Shown in pieces: positions 8,098-15,238 of a DNA stretch of 19,876 nucleotides; within the stretch, counting starts at the first letter, position 1; the number at the start of each line of letters is the position of its first letter. The position numbers were made by a program, and so were the translations under genes. The notes beneath the pieces are model-generated. The model saw nothing but the letters and a program-made list of their open reading frames with translations, was not told the DNA's origin and searched no databases. Origin of the DNA: Nitrospira sp. UBA5698 (GTDB lineage: Bacteria > Nitrospirota > Nitrospiria > Nitrospirales > Nitrospiraceae); assembly GCA_002420115.1 (NCBI GenBank), contig DIHK01000058.1, positions 1 to 19,876 on the forward strand. The letters run 5' to 3'.

Positions 8098-9297
8098 CTA
8101 TGACGTCTCCTCCTTCCGTTTCCCATCCAACAGACAACTGACGTTCATATCGCCCATGACGTTGATCGCCGTGCGACAACGATCGAGGAACCAATCCACG
8201 GTCAGTAGGACAGGAATATATTGCACGGGCAACCCCACGGCGGTAAAGACCATCGTCATCGTCACGAGCCCCGCTTCGGGAATGCCGGCGGCGCCGACCG
8301 AGGCGATGATGCTCGTCAGCACTACCAGCATCTGCTGTTGAAGACTCAAGTCCATTCCGATCATTTGAGCAACGAACAGGGCTGCCATCGCTTCGTAGAG
8401 GGCGGTCCCGTCATTGTTGAAGTTCGCACCAACCAGCGCACCCATACTGGCGGACTGCTCGCGCAACCCCACTTTTTCCTTTAGGGAAGCATAGGTCACC
8501 GGCATAGTGGCAGTGGAACTCGCCGTCGAGAAAGCCATCACCAGTGCGTCGCGTCCACCACGCAGTAACTGCCCAGGAGATACCCACGAACCGAACCGGA
8601 TGCGGACAAGGTAATAGACCGTCTGGATCGCAAGGGCGAGCAGGACACTTACGACAAACATCCCCAGCGCCTTGAATTGCACAAAACCTTCCGTTCCCAC
8701 GATGCTGGCCACGATGCCAAAGACAGCCAACGGCACGACCGCGATGATCCAATGCAATATCGTGATCAGTGAGTCCAAGAAGAGTTCGACAAGATGGCCT
8801 ACGGTTCCAAGAGGACGCGCCCGTTCCTGGCGGAGTGCCATACCAAAGGCCACGGCAATGAAAATTACACCGATCACCTTCCCATCATCACCAAGTGGAC
8901 CAAGCAGACTCTTCGGCACATTTTCAAGAAAGAGGGCGAGCGGATTGGCGCTCTTGGAGGCTTCCTCAGGCGGGGATGGCGGAGTAAGGCCCGCCCCATG
9001 CCCTGGTTGGATCACATTTGCGACAGTTAGCCCAACCGTGATCGCCACCAACGTATTCAGCAAGAGCAACCGGGGTAGCCTCCCCGCGAGCGGCCCACCC
9101 AGGTTCGTCGTCATGAACGTGTGGACAATTGCGGCCAGGATCAATGCTGGAGCCAGCGCACCGAGCAGGCGCAACACCAGCTTCCCTGGCACCGCCAACA
9201 ATGCCGCGCGATCACCCAACAGCAGCCCGGTGATGATACCGAGCACCAGGGCGATGATGATGCGCCCATAGAGTGGGATATTCTGCCACTGCCGCAT
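8098..9297 (-). CDS. Dicarboxylate/amino acid:cation symporter (DAACS family)
   Basis: Sodium- or proton-coupled uptake of acidic amino acids or dicarboxylates, by family. The 399-residue protein shows the GltPh-type landmarks in order: hairpin HP1 serine-rich STASSTATMPVTYASL (257-272), the TM7 motif ANFNNDGTALYEA (291-303), HP2 GAAGIPEAGLVTM (335-347) and TM8 LDRCRTAINVMGD (371-383). By alignment from memory, Asp372 and Arg375 take the places of GltPh Asp394 and Arg397, favouring an acidic substrate. The usual Asn-Met-Asp in TM7 reads Asn-Asn-Asp, replacing a methionine implicated in sodium coupling. AGGGGA precedes the ATG. It is divergent from a marR-type gene that may regulate it. Substrate is uncertain. 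Confidence 0.9.
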   Translation of the reverse strand: MRQWQNIPLYGRIIIALVLGIITGLLLGDRAALLAVPGKLVLRLLGALAPALILAAIVHTFMTTNLGGPLAGRLPRLLLLNTLVAITVGLTVANVIQPGHGAGLTPPSPPEEASKSANPLALFLENVPKSLLGPLGDDGKVIGVIFIAVAFGMALRQERARPLGTVGHLVELFLDSLITILHWIIAVVPLAVFGIVASIVGTEGFVQFKALGMFVVSVLLALAIQTVYYLVRIRFGSWVSPGQLLRGGRDALVMAFSTASSTATMPVTYASLKEKVGLREQSASMGALVGANFNNDGTALYEAMAALFVAQMIGMDLSLQQQMLVVLTSIIASVGAAGIPEAGLVTMTMVFTAVGLPVQYIPVLLTVDWFLDRCRTAINVMGDMNVSCLLDGKRKEETS

Positions 9298-9426
9298 TGG
9301 TCCCCTGCTTGGTGGAGGGTTGGTCGTCCACCGGTTGTTCTGTCGATCTCTTTGTATCCCTGCAGAAAGAGAAGCCTACTGCCTGCAACGCGCTCCGGGG
9401 TCACCGCCTACTCGGTGGTCGATCGT

Positions 9427-9438
9427 ATCAGATCTGAT
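9427..9438. promoter_or_regulatory. Perfect palindrome, candidate MarR-family operator
   Basis: ATCAGATCTGAT reads the same on both strands. It lies 130 bases upstream of the symporter start and 173 bases upstream of the MarR-type start. MarR regulators are dimers that usually bind palindromes in their own divergent promoter region, so this is the best operator candidate; binding is inference. Confidence 0.4.
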
Positions 9439-9495
9439 TCAAGGCGAGTGAAAAAGATACGACCTGCCCAGATACGGGCATCACCGAGGAGACTC

Positions 9496-9552
9496 ATGAT
9501 CTCTTTGATCAAAAAACGGCTGAGCGAACTGTTCCAGCAACCCGACTGTTGA
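9496..9552 (+). CDS. Candidate 18-codon leader or small ORF
   Basis: An ATG at 9496 is preceded by GAGGAG with a four-base spacer and opens a frame of 18 codons (begins MISLIKKRLSELFQQ) ending in TGA at 9550. The peptide would be a basic amphipathic helix. It ends about 58 bases before the MarR-type start. It may be a leader peptide or chance; only the ribosome binding site and helix-like composition support it. Confidence 0.25.
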   Translation: MISLIKKRLSELFQQPDC

Positions 9553-9610
9553 GACAGCAGGAATCGCAGAATCAGTAGTCAAGTTTGAAGTCCTGAGGCA
9601 GCATACCGCT

Positions 9611-9988
9611 ATGAGACTTGTACGACTGCTCCGAGAATCACGGTCTACGACTTCAGCAGAATGGCGACTGTGCCTGAAATGGTTGAATGCCTATCAAGAG
9701 GAACTGTCTGACCTTGGAATCACTCCTGCCCAGGCCCGTGCCATCCTCTATCTTCAGCGAAATCCAGACAGTTCTAGTCGGCAGTGTGCCCAAGTGTTTG
9801 GCGTGGTTGGTTCAACTATGAGTCAACTGGTTCGTGGTCTACACCACAAGGGATGGATTACCAAACAGCGTTTGCCGGAAGGCGATCGGTCAGTGCTGCT
9901 TGCACTGACTCCGAAAGGCCATATACTGGCCTGGCTGCTTCACAAGCAGCTCAATGCACGACTCCCACTCACCGCAACAGCGTCATAG
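9611..9988 (+). CDS. MarR-family transcriptional regulator
   Basis: A 125-residue winged helix-turn-helix DNA-binding protein. Seen: LGITPAQARAILYLQRNP (35-52) as the first HTH helices, a recognition-helix region GSTMSQLVRGLHHKGWITKQ (67-86), the wing (RLPEGDRSVLLALTPKG, 87-103, with the family D-R-S and L-T-P-K-G motifs) and short N- and C-terminal helices for dimerisation. It is slightly shorter than typical MarR proteins (about 140-150) because the C-terminal dimerisation helix is trimmed. The ribosome binding site is weak (TGAGG, distant). It is divergent from the symporter, which suggests local regulation of that gene; the ligand is unknown. Confidence 0.85.
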   Translation: MRLVRLLRESRSTTSAEWRLCLKWLNAYQEELSDLGITPAQARAILYLQRNPDSSSRQCAQVFGVVGSTMSQLVRGLHHKGWITKQRLPEGDRSVLLALTPKGHILAWLLHKQLNARLPLTATAS

Positions 9989-10008
9989 CTCAATATGATT
10001 TATGGACC

Positions 10009-10023
10009 GCCGGCTATTCCGGC
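10009..10023 (+). terminator. Short GC hairpin after the marR-type gene
   Basis: GCCGG-CTATT-CCGGC is a perfect 5-bp stem with a 5-base loop, 21 bases past the MarR-type stop and followed by CTTATCT. The stem is short and the T-tract poor, so this is a weak terminator candidate. Confidence 0.25.
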
Positions 10024-10117
10024 CTTATCTGCGTGACGCGCCCACCAGGCAGTGAACGGTGAAGTCACCATGCCTTCGTAGATGATTGACGCCTCTCGCC
10101 CTCGGGAGTCGAGCATC

Positions 10118-10198
10118 TCAACGACTGGCGAGTTGCAACATTCCGTAGAGCATTCCGAATATGGCGACGAATGCGTAGGCTTCGATGAAGGAAAGCAT
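10118..10198 (-). CDS. Candidate 26-residue single-pass membrane peptide
   Basis: An ATG at 10198, preceded by AAGGGGTGA seven bases upstream on the minus strand, opens a 26-codon frame ending in TGA. The product begins MLSFIEAYAFVAIFG, continues with a G-M-L-Y-G-M stretch and ends with LQLASR: one hydrophobic helix with a single acidic residue near the start and one terminal Arg, the layout of small accessory membrane subunits. It is too short for standard gene callers. It lies 116 bases downstream of another small membrane/lipoprotein ORF on the same strand. I do not recognise a family. The sustained membrane-helix composition with a good ribosome binding site supports a real gene; conservation would settle it. 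Confidence 0.45.
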   Translation of the reverse strand: MLSFIEAYAFVAIFGMLYGMLQLASR

Positions 10199-10270
10199 GA
10201 TGTGTCACCCCTTTTCGTGTGTTACCTGAGTTTCTTATACACCTCCAAGATGAAGCCTCTATGATGAGAA

Positions 10271-10288
10271 CATGAAGAGTTCTTCATG
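10271..10288. promoter_or_regulatory. 18-bp near-perfect palindrome
   Basis: CATGAAGA-GT-TCTTCATG has 8-bp arms around a 2-base centre. It lies between the two small minus-strand ORFs, 73 bases upstream of the 26-residue ORF start. It may be a regulator-binding site or an RNA hairpin (7-bp stem, AGTT loop). No T-tract follows on either strand. Confidence 0.4.
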
Positions 10289-10313
10289 CTACCGGACAAA
10301 ACCGTTGCAGCCA

Positions 10314-10574
10314 TTATTGATAGACCATCCAATATGATCGCACCCCGTCACGATCTGCTAACATCTGGCAATGCCTCACCGTCTGGCATGGACGCTCGTG
10401 TGAACCCTGAGCGGTTTTGTCGTTCCCGCGCGCATAGTCCACTACATATTCTTTCCGTGAAGTGGAACAGCCGACCAGCAACAGCATCAGCCACAACACA
10501 ACTCCGAATGCGAGAACACCTTTGTAGCCTGTATACAGCCCATAACCTGCTTGGACGTGCCTGAACATACCCAT
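10314..10574 (-). CDS. Small putative lipoprotein, 86 residues
   Basis: I do not recognise the family. With the ATG at 10574 (GAAGGAGA lies six bases upstream) the product has a 19-residue N-terminal region rich in Gly and Tyr (HVQAGYGLYTGYKG), one hydrophobic segment (20-35, LAFGVVLWLMLLLVG) ending in a lipobox-like LVGC with Cys36, then a short polar tail (STSRKEYVVDYARGND) with two more cysteines at 63 and 69. The frame is open upstream to 10679, but that part lacks a ribosome binding site and looks non-coding. The region before the hydrophobic segment is long for a lipoprotein signal, so a plain single-pass membrane protein is also possible. Same strand as the 26-residue ORF that follows. 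Confidence 0.45.
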   Translation of the reverse strand: MGMFRHVQAGYGLYTGYKGVLAFGVVLWLMLLLVGCSTSRKEYVVDYARGNDKTAQGSHERPCQTVRHCQMLADRDGVRSYWMVYQ

Positions 10575-10845
10575 TGCCCTCTCCTTCCTGTACGAGTGAA
10601 TTTGAACAGAGTGTTGATTCAAAAGCCCATGTATCAGGCTTCCATATTGCCCCCGTGGAGCCGAGAACCAATCCCACATCTGTAGGGGACATAACCACCC
10701 ATATGGGAGGGCAGAAGCCTGGAAGGCTCCTCACACAGGTCTTGATAGTCTCAGCTGAAGAAGCGTAGATCGCACGCCACATTTTCTCTTGACGGCAACC
10801 GGCTCCCAGCGTAGCCTCCCGCCGGGCTTTCATCGGAAGGAGGAG

Positions 10846-12168
10846 ATGACGGTGGAAGAATGGCCCTATCGCCTTATAGCGGGCATCGGTTTCATCACGA
10901 TCGCGTTGCTGGCCTGGGTAACGGGGACACGCAATCGGCTGAACTGGACGACCATTGGAGGCAGCGCGGCATTGGCTTGGGGTCTCGGTATCCTGTCCTT
11001 TTGGTTTCCAGGGTCCCGCTGGTTCTGGAGCATGATCAACGATCTGGTGGTTGCCGTCCTCACCGCCTCGCAAAAGGGCACGGTGTTTCTGCTTGGGCCG
11101 CTGGCACTTGGTCCCGGCCAGACGTTGCCGGGCGGAACGGTCTCGATCGGGTTTATCTTGGCGGCACAAGCGCTGCCGGCCGTCGTGTTCTTCGCCGCCT
11201 TGATGTCGGGTCTCTACTATGTAGGCGCCATGCAAGCGATCGTGAGGGTGTTTGCCCGTCTTTTTTACCGGACCATGGGATTATCGGGAGCCGAATCGCT
11301 CTCCGGCGCCGCGAATATCTTCGTCGGGATCGAGGCAGGCTTGATTGTCCGTCCCTACCTCGCGGTCATGACACAGTCGGAACTGCTCTTGGTGCTGACC
11401 TGCATGATGGCGACCGTGGCAAGCACCGTCATGGGCATCTACGTGTCGGCACTGCAACAGACGGTGCCGCAGATTGCCGGGCATTTGATTTCTGCATCAA
11501 TCATCTCGATTCCTTGTGCGGTGCTCATCAGCAAACTTGCATTTCCCGAAGATGGACAACCCGTCACGCTGGGCGGCGTGCCCTCTGAACCTACCAGCGG
11601 GAACTCATCTCCTGCATCCGATAGTGAAGCAAACCCGCCGCCTTCCAACTTCATCGTCGCCTTGATCGATGGGGCAGGACAGGGAATAAAAATGGCCGTC
11701 GGCATTGCTGCGTTACTGATCGTGTTTCTTGGATTGGAAGCCCTGGTTGATTTGGCACTGATACAGCTTCCAGCAATTGGAGGAACGCCGCTCTCCGTCA
11801 CGCGGATCCTCGCCTGGTTGACCTGGCCGTTCGCCGTTCTCCTGGGTCTCCGTCCTGAGGAATGGCAGATCGGCGCGGACTTGTTGGGGTCTCGGTTTAT
11901 CGAGACGGAAGTCGCCGCCTATTTCAAGTTGGCCGCCGTGCAATCCGCGTCTCCATCGCCGCTCGCTCCGCGGTCCCTCACAGCGATGACCTATGCCCTC
12001 TGCGGATTCGTGCATGTGGCGAGCATGGGCATCTTTGTCGGCGGTATCTCCGCATTGGCCCCGCATCGGGCTAAAGATATCTCGCTCCTGGGCCTGCGGG
12101 CTCTCTGGACCGCCTTTTTGACAACATTGCTGACCGGTTGTATTGCCGGGGTGCTCTCCTCTTCCTAG
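10846..12168 (+). CDS. CNT-family transporter (NupC-like), atypical binding site
   Basis: The concentrative nucleoside transporter family moves nucleosides with protons or sodium. The product (about 440 residues) has the family fold: N-terminal membrane helices, the central gate region (LAAQALPAVVFFAALMSGLYY), the conserved block SLSGAANIFVGIEAGLIVRP, MMATVASTVMGIYVSAL, and the C-terminal block ALCGFVHVASMGIFVGGISA. A hydrophilic insert of about 45 residues (GGVPSEPTSG onward) lies after the fourth helix group. Two nucleoside-site motifs deviate: the usual G-Q-T-E-A-P-L reads G-I-E-A-G-L, one residue shorter, and the usual F-A-N-F has His390 for Asn. Start: ATG 10846 is only two bases from AGGAGG, while GTG 10852 has ideal spacing and may be the true start. 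Confidence 0.82.
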   Translation: MTVEEWPYRLIAGIGFITIALLAWVTGTRNRLNWTTIGGSAALAWGLGILSFWFPGSRWFWSMINDLVVAVLTASQKGTVFLLGPLALGPGQTLPGGTVSIGFILAAQALPAVVFFAALMSGLYYVGAMQAIVRVFARLFYRTMGLSGAESLSGAANIFVGIEAGLIVRPYLAVMTQSELLLVLTCMMATVASTVMGIYVSALQQTVPQIAGHLISASIISIPCAVLISKLAFPEDGQPVTLGGVPSEPTSGNSSPASDSEANPPPSNFIVALIDGAGQGIKMAVGIAALLIVFLGLEALVDLALIQLPAIGGTPLSVTRILAWLTWPFAVLLGLRPEEWQIGADLLGSRFIETEVAAYFKLAAVQSASPSPLAPRSLTAMTYALCGFVHVASMGIFVGGISALAPHRAKDISLLGLRALWTAFLTTLLTGCIAGVLSSS

Positions 12169-13545
12169 AAAGTGGCACTCACCAGTCGCTCTCCAGACTC
12201 GTACCACCGGATAAACCGTTCTGACGTATGCCGCCATTCCACAGTGCCAATGCATGCATGATTCGTGAATCGGCTTGAGAAGGAGCAATTCGATCAAAGA
12301 GGAGGATGACGTCGCAATTTCTGCATGCATCGATTTTCAGCAGCCTCTCCCTTGAGTACGAGACTTGAGCTCGACAACCGACTCTTCCAAACCGTCGTAC
12401 GGCTGCCTGGGATGTTTTCTATTGAAGCAATCTCATAAACGATAGACCATCTACACAACTCGTCGAGCCATACAAGGCAGCTTCTATCATCATACTTCTT
12501 TTTTCAAGACGAGAAACGCAGGAGGCATCCATGTTGGGACTCAGCACCGTTCGATTTGGAGCCCAAATGCTGTTCAACACTGTCACACTCAAGCCGGGCA
12601 TGACCTTTGAGGATGTGGAGATAGCCGTCGGGGAACTCTGCACTGCTGTTTTCCTATGACATCGTCGCCCATGAATACTACGGTAGTAGCTCCCGACTTG
12701 CTGTGCCAACATCACTCCAGGCTGCTATTTGAACTACCTGAGTCCACTGACCCAACCATCATTGGGAACGTCGAGGCCCCTGTCCAACATTAATCGGAGC
12801 AAGCGCAAAGCGCTGACCGAGAAGTGCGGTTGGGATCGCCAGCTCTGTCTGATTGTTTTTCACCCACCACGCAGAACCCTGTGTCGGATTGCCATGCGGC
12901 ATGATCGCTGTGCTGACAGCTTTGTCTCGGCAATCTATCCCACTCCAATCGCCATCTTCTATCTCAAAGAATGAATCCTAAGGCGCCAGTAAGGACATTT
13001 TTCAAGACAAGTACGTTTCCTAGGTTGTTTCATCAGTCATTTATCATGTAACATAAGCGAATATGCGACTCCATGTCTTCTCTCAGGCAAATCTTCGCGT
13101 GCGATTAGCCCGCATTATTCATGATGGTTCGGGCAAAATTGCAAAATCGCGTTGTGAGAGACTAACCTGCCCGCCAGAAGCTCTGTCGTAGCAGTAAATT
13201 CGCGATTGCAGTAGGAGCATTCAGGAATAATGCCGGCTAGATTGCTGAGCTCAACACGAAATCGTGGACAGATGACGCCTTAATCATATGAATGCCTGCA
13301 ACCAACAGATTTCAAGAGACTTGTCAGTTGAACAATGTGCACTCTTTCATGGGCAGAATGAGTAACATAAAGGAAAGATCTGAATCATTCCCGATTGCGA
13401 GTGGTCACTTCGCAGGATACAGGGCGTTTGACTAATCGCTATCTGATGTGTTGAATTGATCAGACCTTCCCTAGATAAAGCAACCCACACAGAGACCACA
13501 TGTGCTTTTATTATCAATAACTGCATGATCTTTAGGAGGCGCATT
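12169..13545. other. 1.4-kb stretch without an intact larger gene
   Basis: Base composition is lower in GC than the coding neighbours. It holds the 42-codon ORF at 12531, two copies of the TGCATGCA palindrome (12251-12258 and 12322-12329), and a small AGCGC-AAA-GCGCT hairpin (12802-12814). Longer open frames here (for example 12729-12974 plus and 12419-12715 minus) lack ribosome binding sites and protein-like composition. The promoter of the 13546-16974 cassette should lie near the right end, but I see no strong -35/-10 pair. The region looks like a decayed or recombined junction. Confidence 0.5.
12531..12659 (+). pseudogene. 5' remnant of an unrecognised gene (42 codons)
   Basis: AGGAGG at 12520-12525 with a five-base spacer precedes an ATG at 12531. 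The frame reads like real protein (MLGLSTVRFGAQMLFNTVTL, then KPGMTFEDVEIAVGELC), a beta strand followed by an amphipathic helix, and then stops abruptly at TGA 12657. A one-base shift would continue as ...ALLFSYDIVAHEYYG and then stop again at about 12735, so a frameshift or truncation is likely. The layout resembles the N-terminal strand and helix of dimeric alpha/beta-barrel (ABM-like) proteins, which is a guess from shape only. A genuine 42-residue protein remains possible. Confidence 0.4.
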
Positions 13546-13779
13546 ATGTTGCTAAAATCGCTGATGACCAGGATTGCCTACAGCATGCTTATTCTGAGCG
13601 GTATCCTCGTCTCGGAGGCTCATGCCTATATTGACCCCGGAAGTGGAAGCGTTCTCCTCCAACTCATTCTCGGAGGGGCAGCTGGTGTCGGAGTTGTCGT
13701 CAAGTTGTACTGGGAGCGAGTCAAAACGACATGCCAATCGCTATTCGGCCGGGCGGGGAAAACGGATCCCAATGGTTAA
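13546..13779 (+). CDS. Small exported membrane protein with YIDPGSGS motif
   Basis: A 77-residue protein with a clear layout: a signal peptide (1-27, ending SEAHA), the motif YIDPGSGSVLLQLILGG (28-44), a glycine-rich membrane helix (about 36-53) and a basic cytoplasmic tail (KLYWERVKTTCQSLFGRAGK). I recall short proteins with YIDPG-S/T-GS next to sulfatase-like genes in other bacteria, but no assigned function. AGGAGG lies eight bases before the ATG at 13546, so I prefer this to the longer open frame from 13456. Its stop overlaps the start of the next gene by eight bases, making it the first gene of a coupled three-gene cassette. It may anchor or assist the enzymes that follow (inference). 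Confidence 0.8.
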   Translation: MLLKSLMTRIAYSMLILSGILVSEAHAYIDPGSGSVLLQLILGGAAGVGVVVKLYWERVKTTCQSLFGRAGKTDPNG

Positions 13780-15238
13780 ACCTCCGATGGTCCACACGGC
13801 TAAACCGGCAAGGGTAGGTGGGTCTTTCCGAGATCCGAGTGGGTATGTCTATCGCCAAGGTGACCGCATTTTGCGGACCGTCACCAATGCAGGAAAAGAC
13901 CAATTCGACTTCGTGCGCGAATCCGGACTCTTCGAGTTGCTCACTCGAGACAAACGTCTCCTGCCCTTCAACCTCGTCGAAGGAGCGCTCATACCTGATG
14001 GGGTTGGCGAAGCGGTGTCCTATGTGCTTGAGGTGCCGAAACTCGCATTTGTCTCCTTCCCTTATGAGTGGCCGTTTCCCGCCCTTAAGGCTGCCGCTCT
14101 TTTGCATTTGGATATTCAGCTGACCGCCCTTGATCACACCGTAACGCTCTCTGATGCCTCTGCCTACAATATTCAATTCATTGGCCCCACCCCAGTATTT
14201 ATTGACCACCTCTCATTTCGTCGATATGAACAGGATGAGGTGTGGGCGGGGCATCGACAGTTTTGTGAGCAGTTTTTGATTCCTTTGTTGTTGCGGTCAC
14301 TGTTTGGCATCCCCCACAACGCATGGTATCGCGGGAATCTGGAAGGGATTTCTGTCGCTGAATTTAGTCAGTTACTGACCTGGCGACACTATCTCAAGAA
14401 GGATTTGTTAACACATATTATCTTTCAGTCCTGGTTGCAACGATCGACCGAGTCCACTTTGCGAGGGGAGAATCTCAACAAAGCCAAAGTGCAAGTGGGG
14501 GGCCTACCCGTACAGGCCTATCGAAAGCTACTCGCTGGCCTGCGTAATTGGATTAGCCGTCTGGAGCCTGCTCAAACCAGCAAGTCGACTTGGCAAGACT
14601 ATGCCAACAATCACTCGTATCAGGCCGATGAGTTAGGGAAGAAAATAGCCTTCGTGCGGGACTTTGCTGCGCAGCACTGCCCTCAGCAGTTGTGGGACTT
14701 TGGCTGCAATGCCGGAGTCTTTTCCAAAGCCGCCATAGATGGCGGCGCGAAGTACGTTGTTGGGTTTGATTTTGATCAGGGAGCGCTCGACGAATGTTAT
14801 GCACGGGCCCGTGAGAGTCAGGCGCCTATCCAATCCATTGTGATGGACATGGCCAATGTGAGCCCAGACCAAGGATGGATGGGAGTCGAACGGGAAGGAT
14901 TTGGCGCACGTCGATCAGCTGATGCCCTCGTTGCCCTCGCTGTGGTGCATCACCTTGCGATCTCCAGAAACATTCCATTTGGCGAGCTCCTGGATTGGCT
15001 CATCGATCTTGCCCCTTGTGGGGTGATCGAGTTTGTCCCAAAGACAGATCCCATGGTACAGAAACTTTTGGCGCTTCGCGCGGATATATTTGAAGACTAT
15101 ACGTGGGAATTTTTCACTGACCGTATCGCCAAGAAGGCACGGATTGACCGTGTTCTACAAGTTGGGCAATATGGCCGCACCCTCGTGAGTTACATCCGGC
15201 ATGGATACGAGGAAATTCACCGCGAGCGACCCTTGTGA
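13772..15238 (+). CDS. Kinase-like/SAM-dependent methyltransferase two-domain protein
   Basis: A 488-residue cytoplasmic protein. The C-terminal half is a class I methyltransferase: QLWDFGCNAGVFSKAAIDGG with motif I DFGCNAG at 309-315, the acidic end of strand 2 in VVGFDFDQGALDE, and ALVALAVVHHLAI as motif IV. The N-terminal half opens with SFRDPSGYVYRQGDRILR and contains LSDASAYNIQF and PVFIDHLSF; Asp128, Asn133 and Asp145 have the spacing of a kinase catalytic loop and metal-binding Asp. Similar proteins have been called NoeA-like. I chose the ATG at 13772 because it overlaps the upstream stop; the open frame back to 13622 is a shadow. It overlaps the next gene by GTGA. Substrate unknown; a glycan is likely from context. 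Confidence 0.8.
   Translation: MVKPPMVHTAKPARVGGSFRDPSGYVYRQGDRILRTVTNAGKDQFDFVRESGLFELLTRDKRLLPFNLVEGALIPDGVGEAVSYVLEVPKLAFVSFPYEWPFPALKAAALLHLDIQLTALDHTVTLSDASAYNIQFIGPTPVFIDHLSFRRYEQDEVWAGHRQFCEQFLIPLLLRSLFGIPHNAWYRGNLEGISVAEFSQLLTWRHYLKKDLLTHIIFQSWLQRSTESTLRGENLNKAKVQVGGLPVQAYRKLLAGLRNWISRLEPAQTSKSTWQDYANNHSYQADELGKKIAFVRDFAAQHCPQQLWDFGCNAGVFSKAAIDGGAKYVVGFDFDQGALDECYARARESQAPIQSIVMDMANVSPDQGWMGVEREGFGARRSADALVALAVVHHLAISRNIPFGELLDWLIDLAPCGVIEFVPKTDPMVQKLLALRADIFEDYTWEFFTDRIAKKARIDRVLQVGQYGRTLVSYIRHGYEEIHRERPL

Larger units (their letters stand above)
9298..9610. other. Divergent intergenic region (symporter / marR)
   Basis: This 313-base gap must hold the promoters of both divergent genes. 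It contains a perfect 12-bp palindrome (9427-9438), an imperfect larger inverted repeat around it (CGTATC at 9424-9429 with GATACG at 9456-9461), and an 18-codon ORF with a good ribosome binding site (9496-9552). Nothing else is supportable. Confidence 0.5.

Noticed and set aside
10082..10264. 60-codon plus-strand frame over the 26-residue ORF
   Set aside because: No ribosome binding site and no protein-like composition; the minus-strand frame explains the region better.
10348..11235. 295-codon minus-strand open frame
   Set aside because: It runs antisense through the 5' part of the CNT transporter and the small lipoprotein ORF, has no ribosome binding site and a Gly/Arg/His-rich non-protein composition; it is a codon-bias shadow.
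12419..12715. 98-codon minus-strand frame
   Set aside because: It is antisense to the better supported 12531 ORF and lacks a start signal.
12729..12974. 81-codon plus-strand frame in the gene-poor stretch
   Set aside because: No ribosome binding site, and Arg/Cys/His-rich composition without helix or strand pattern.
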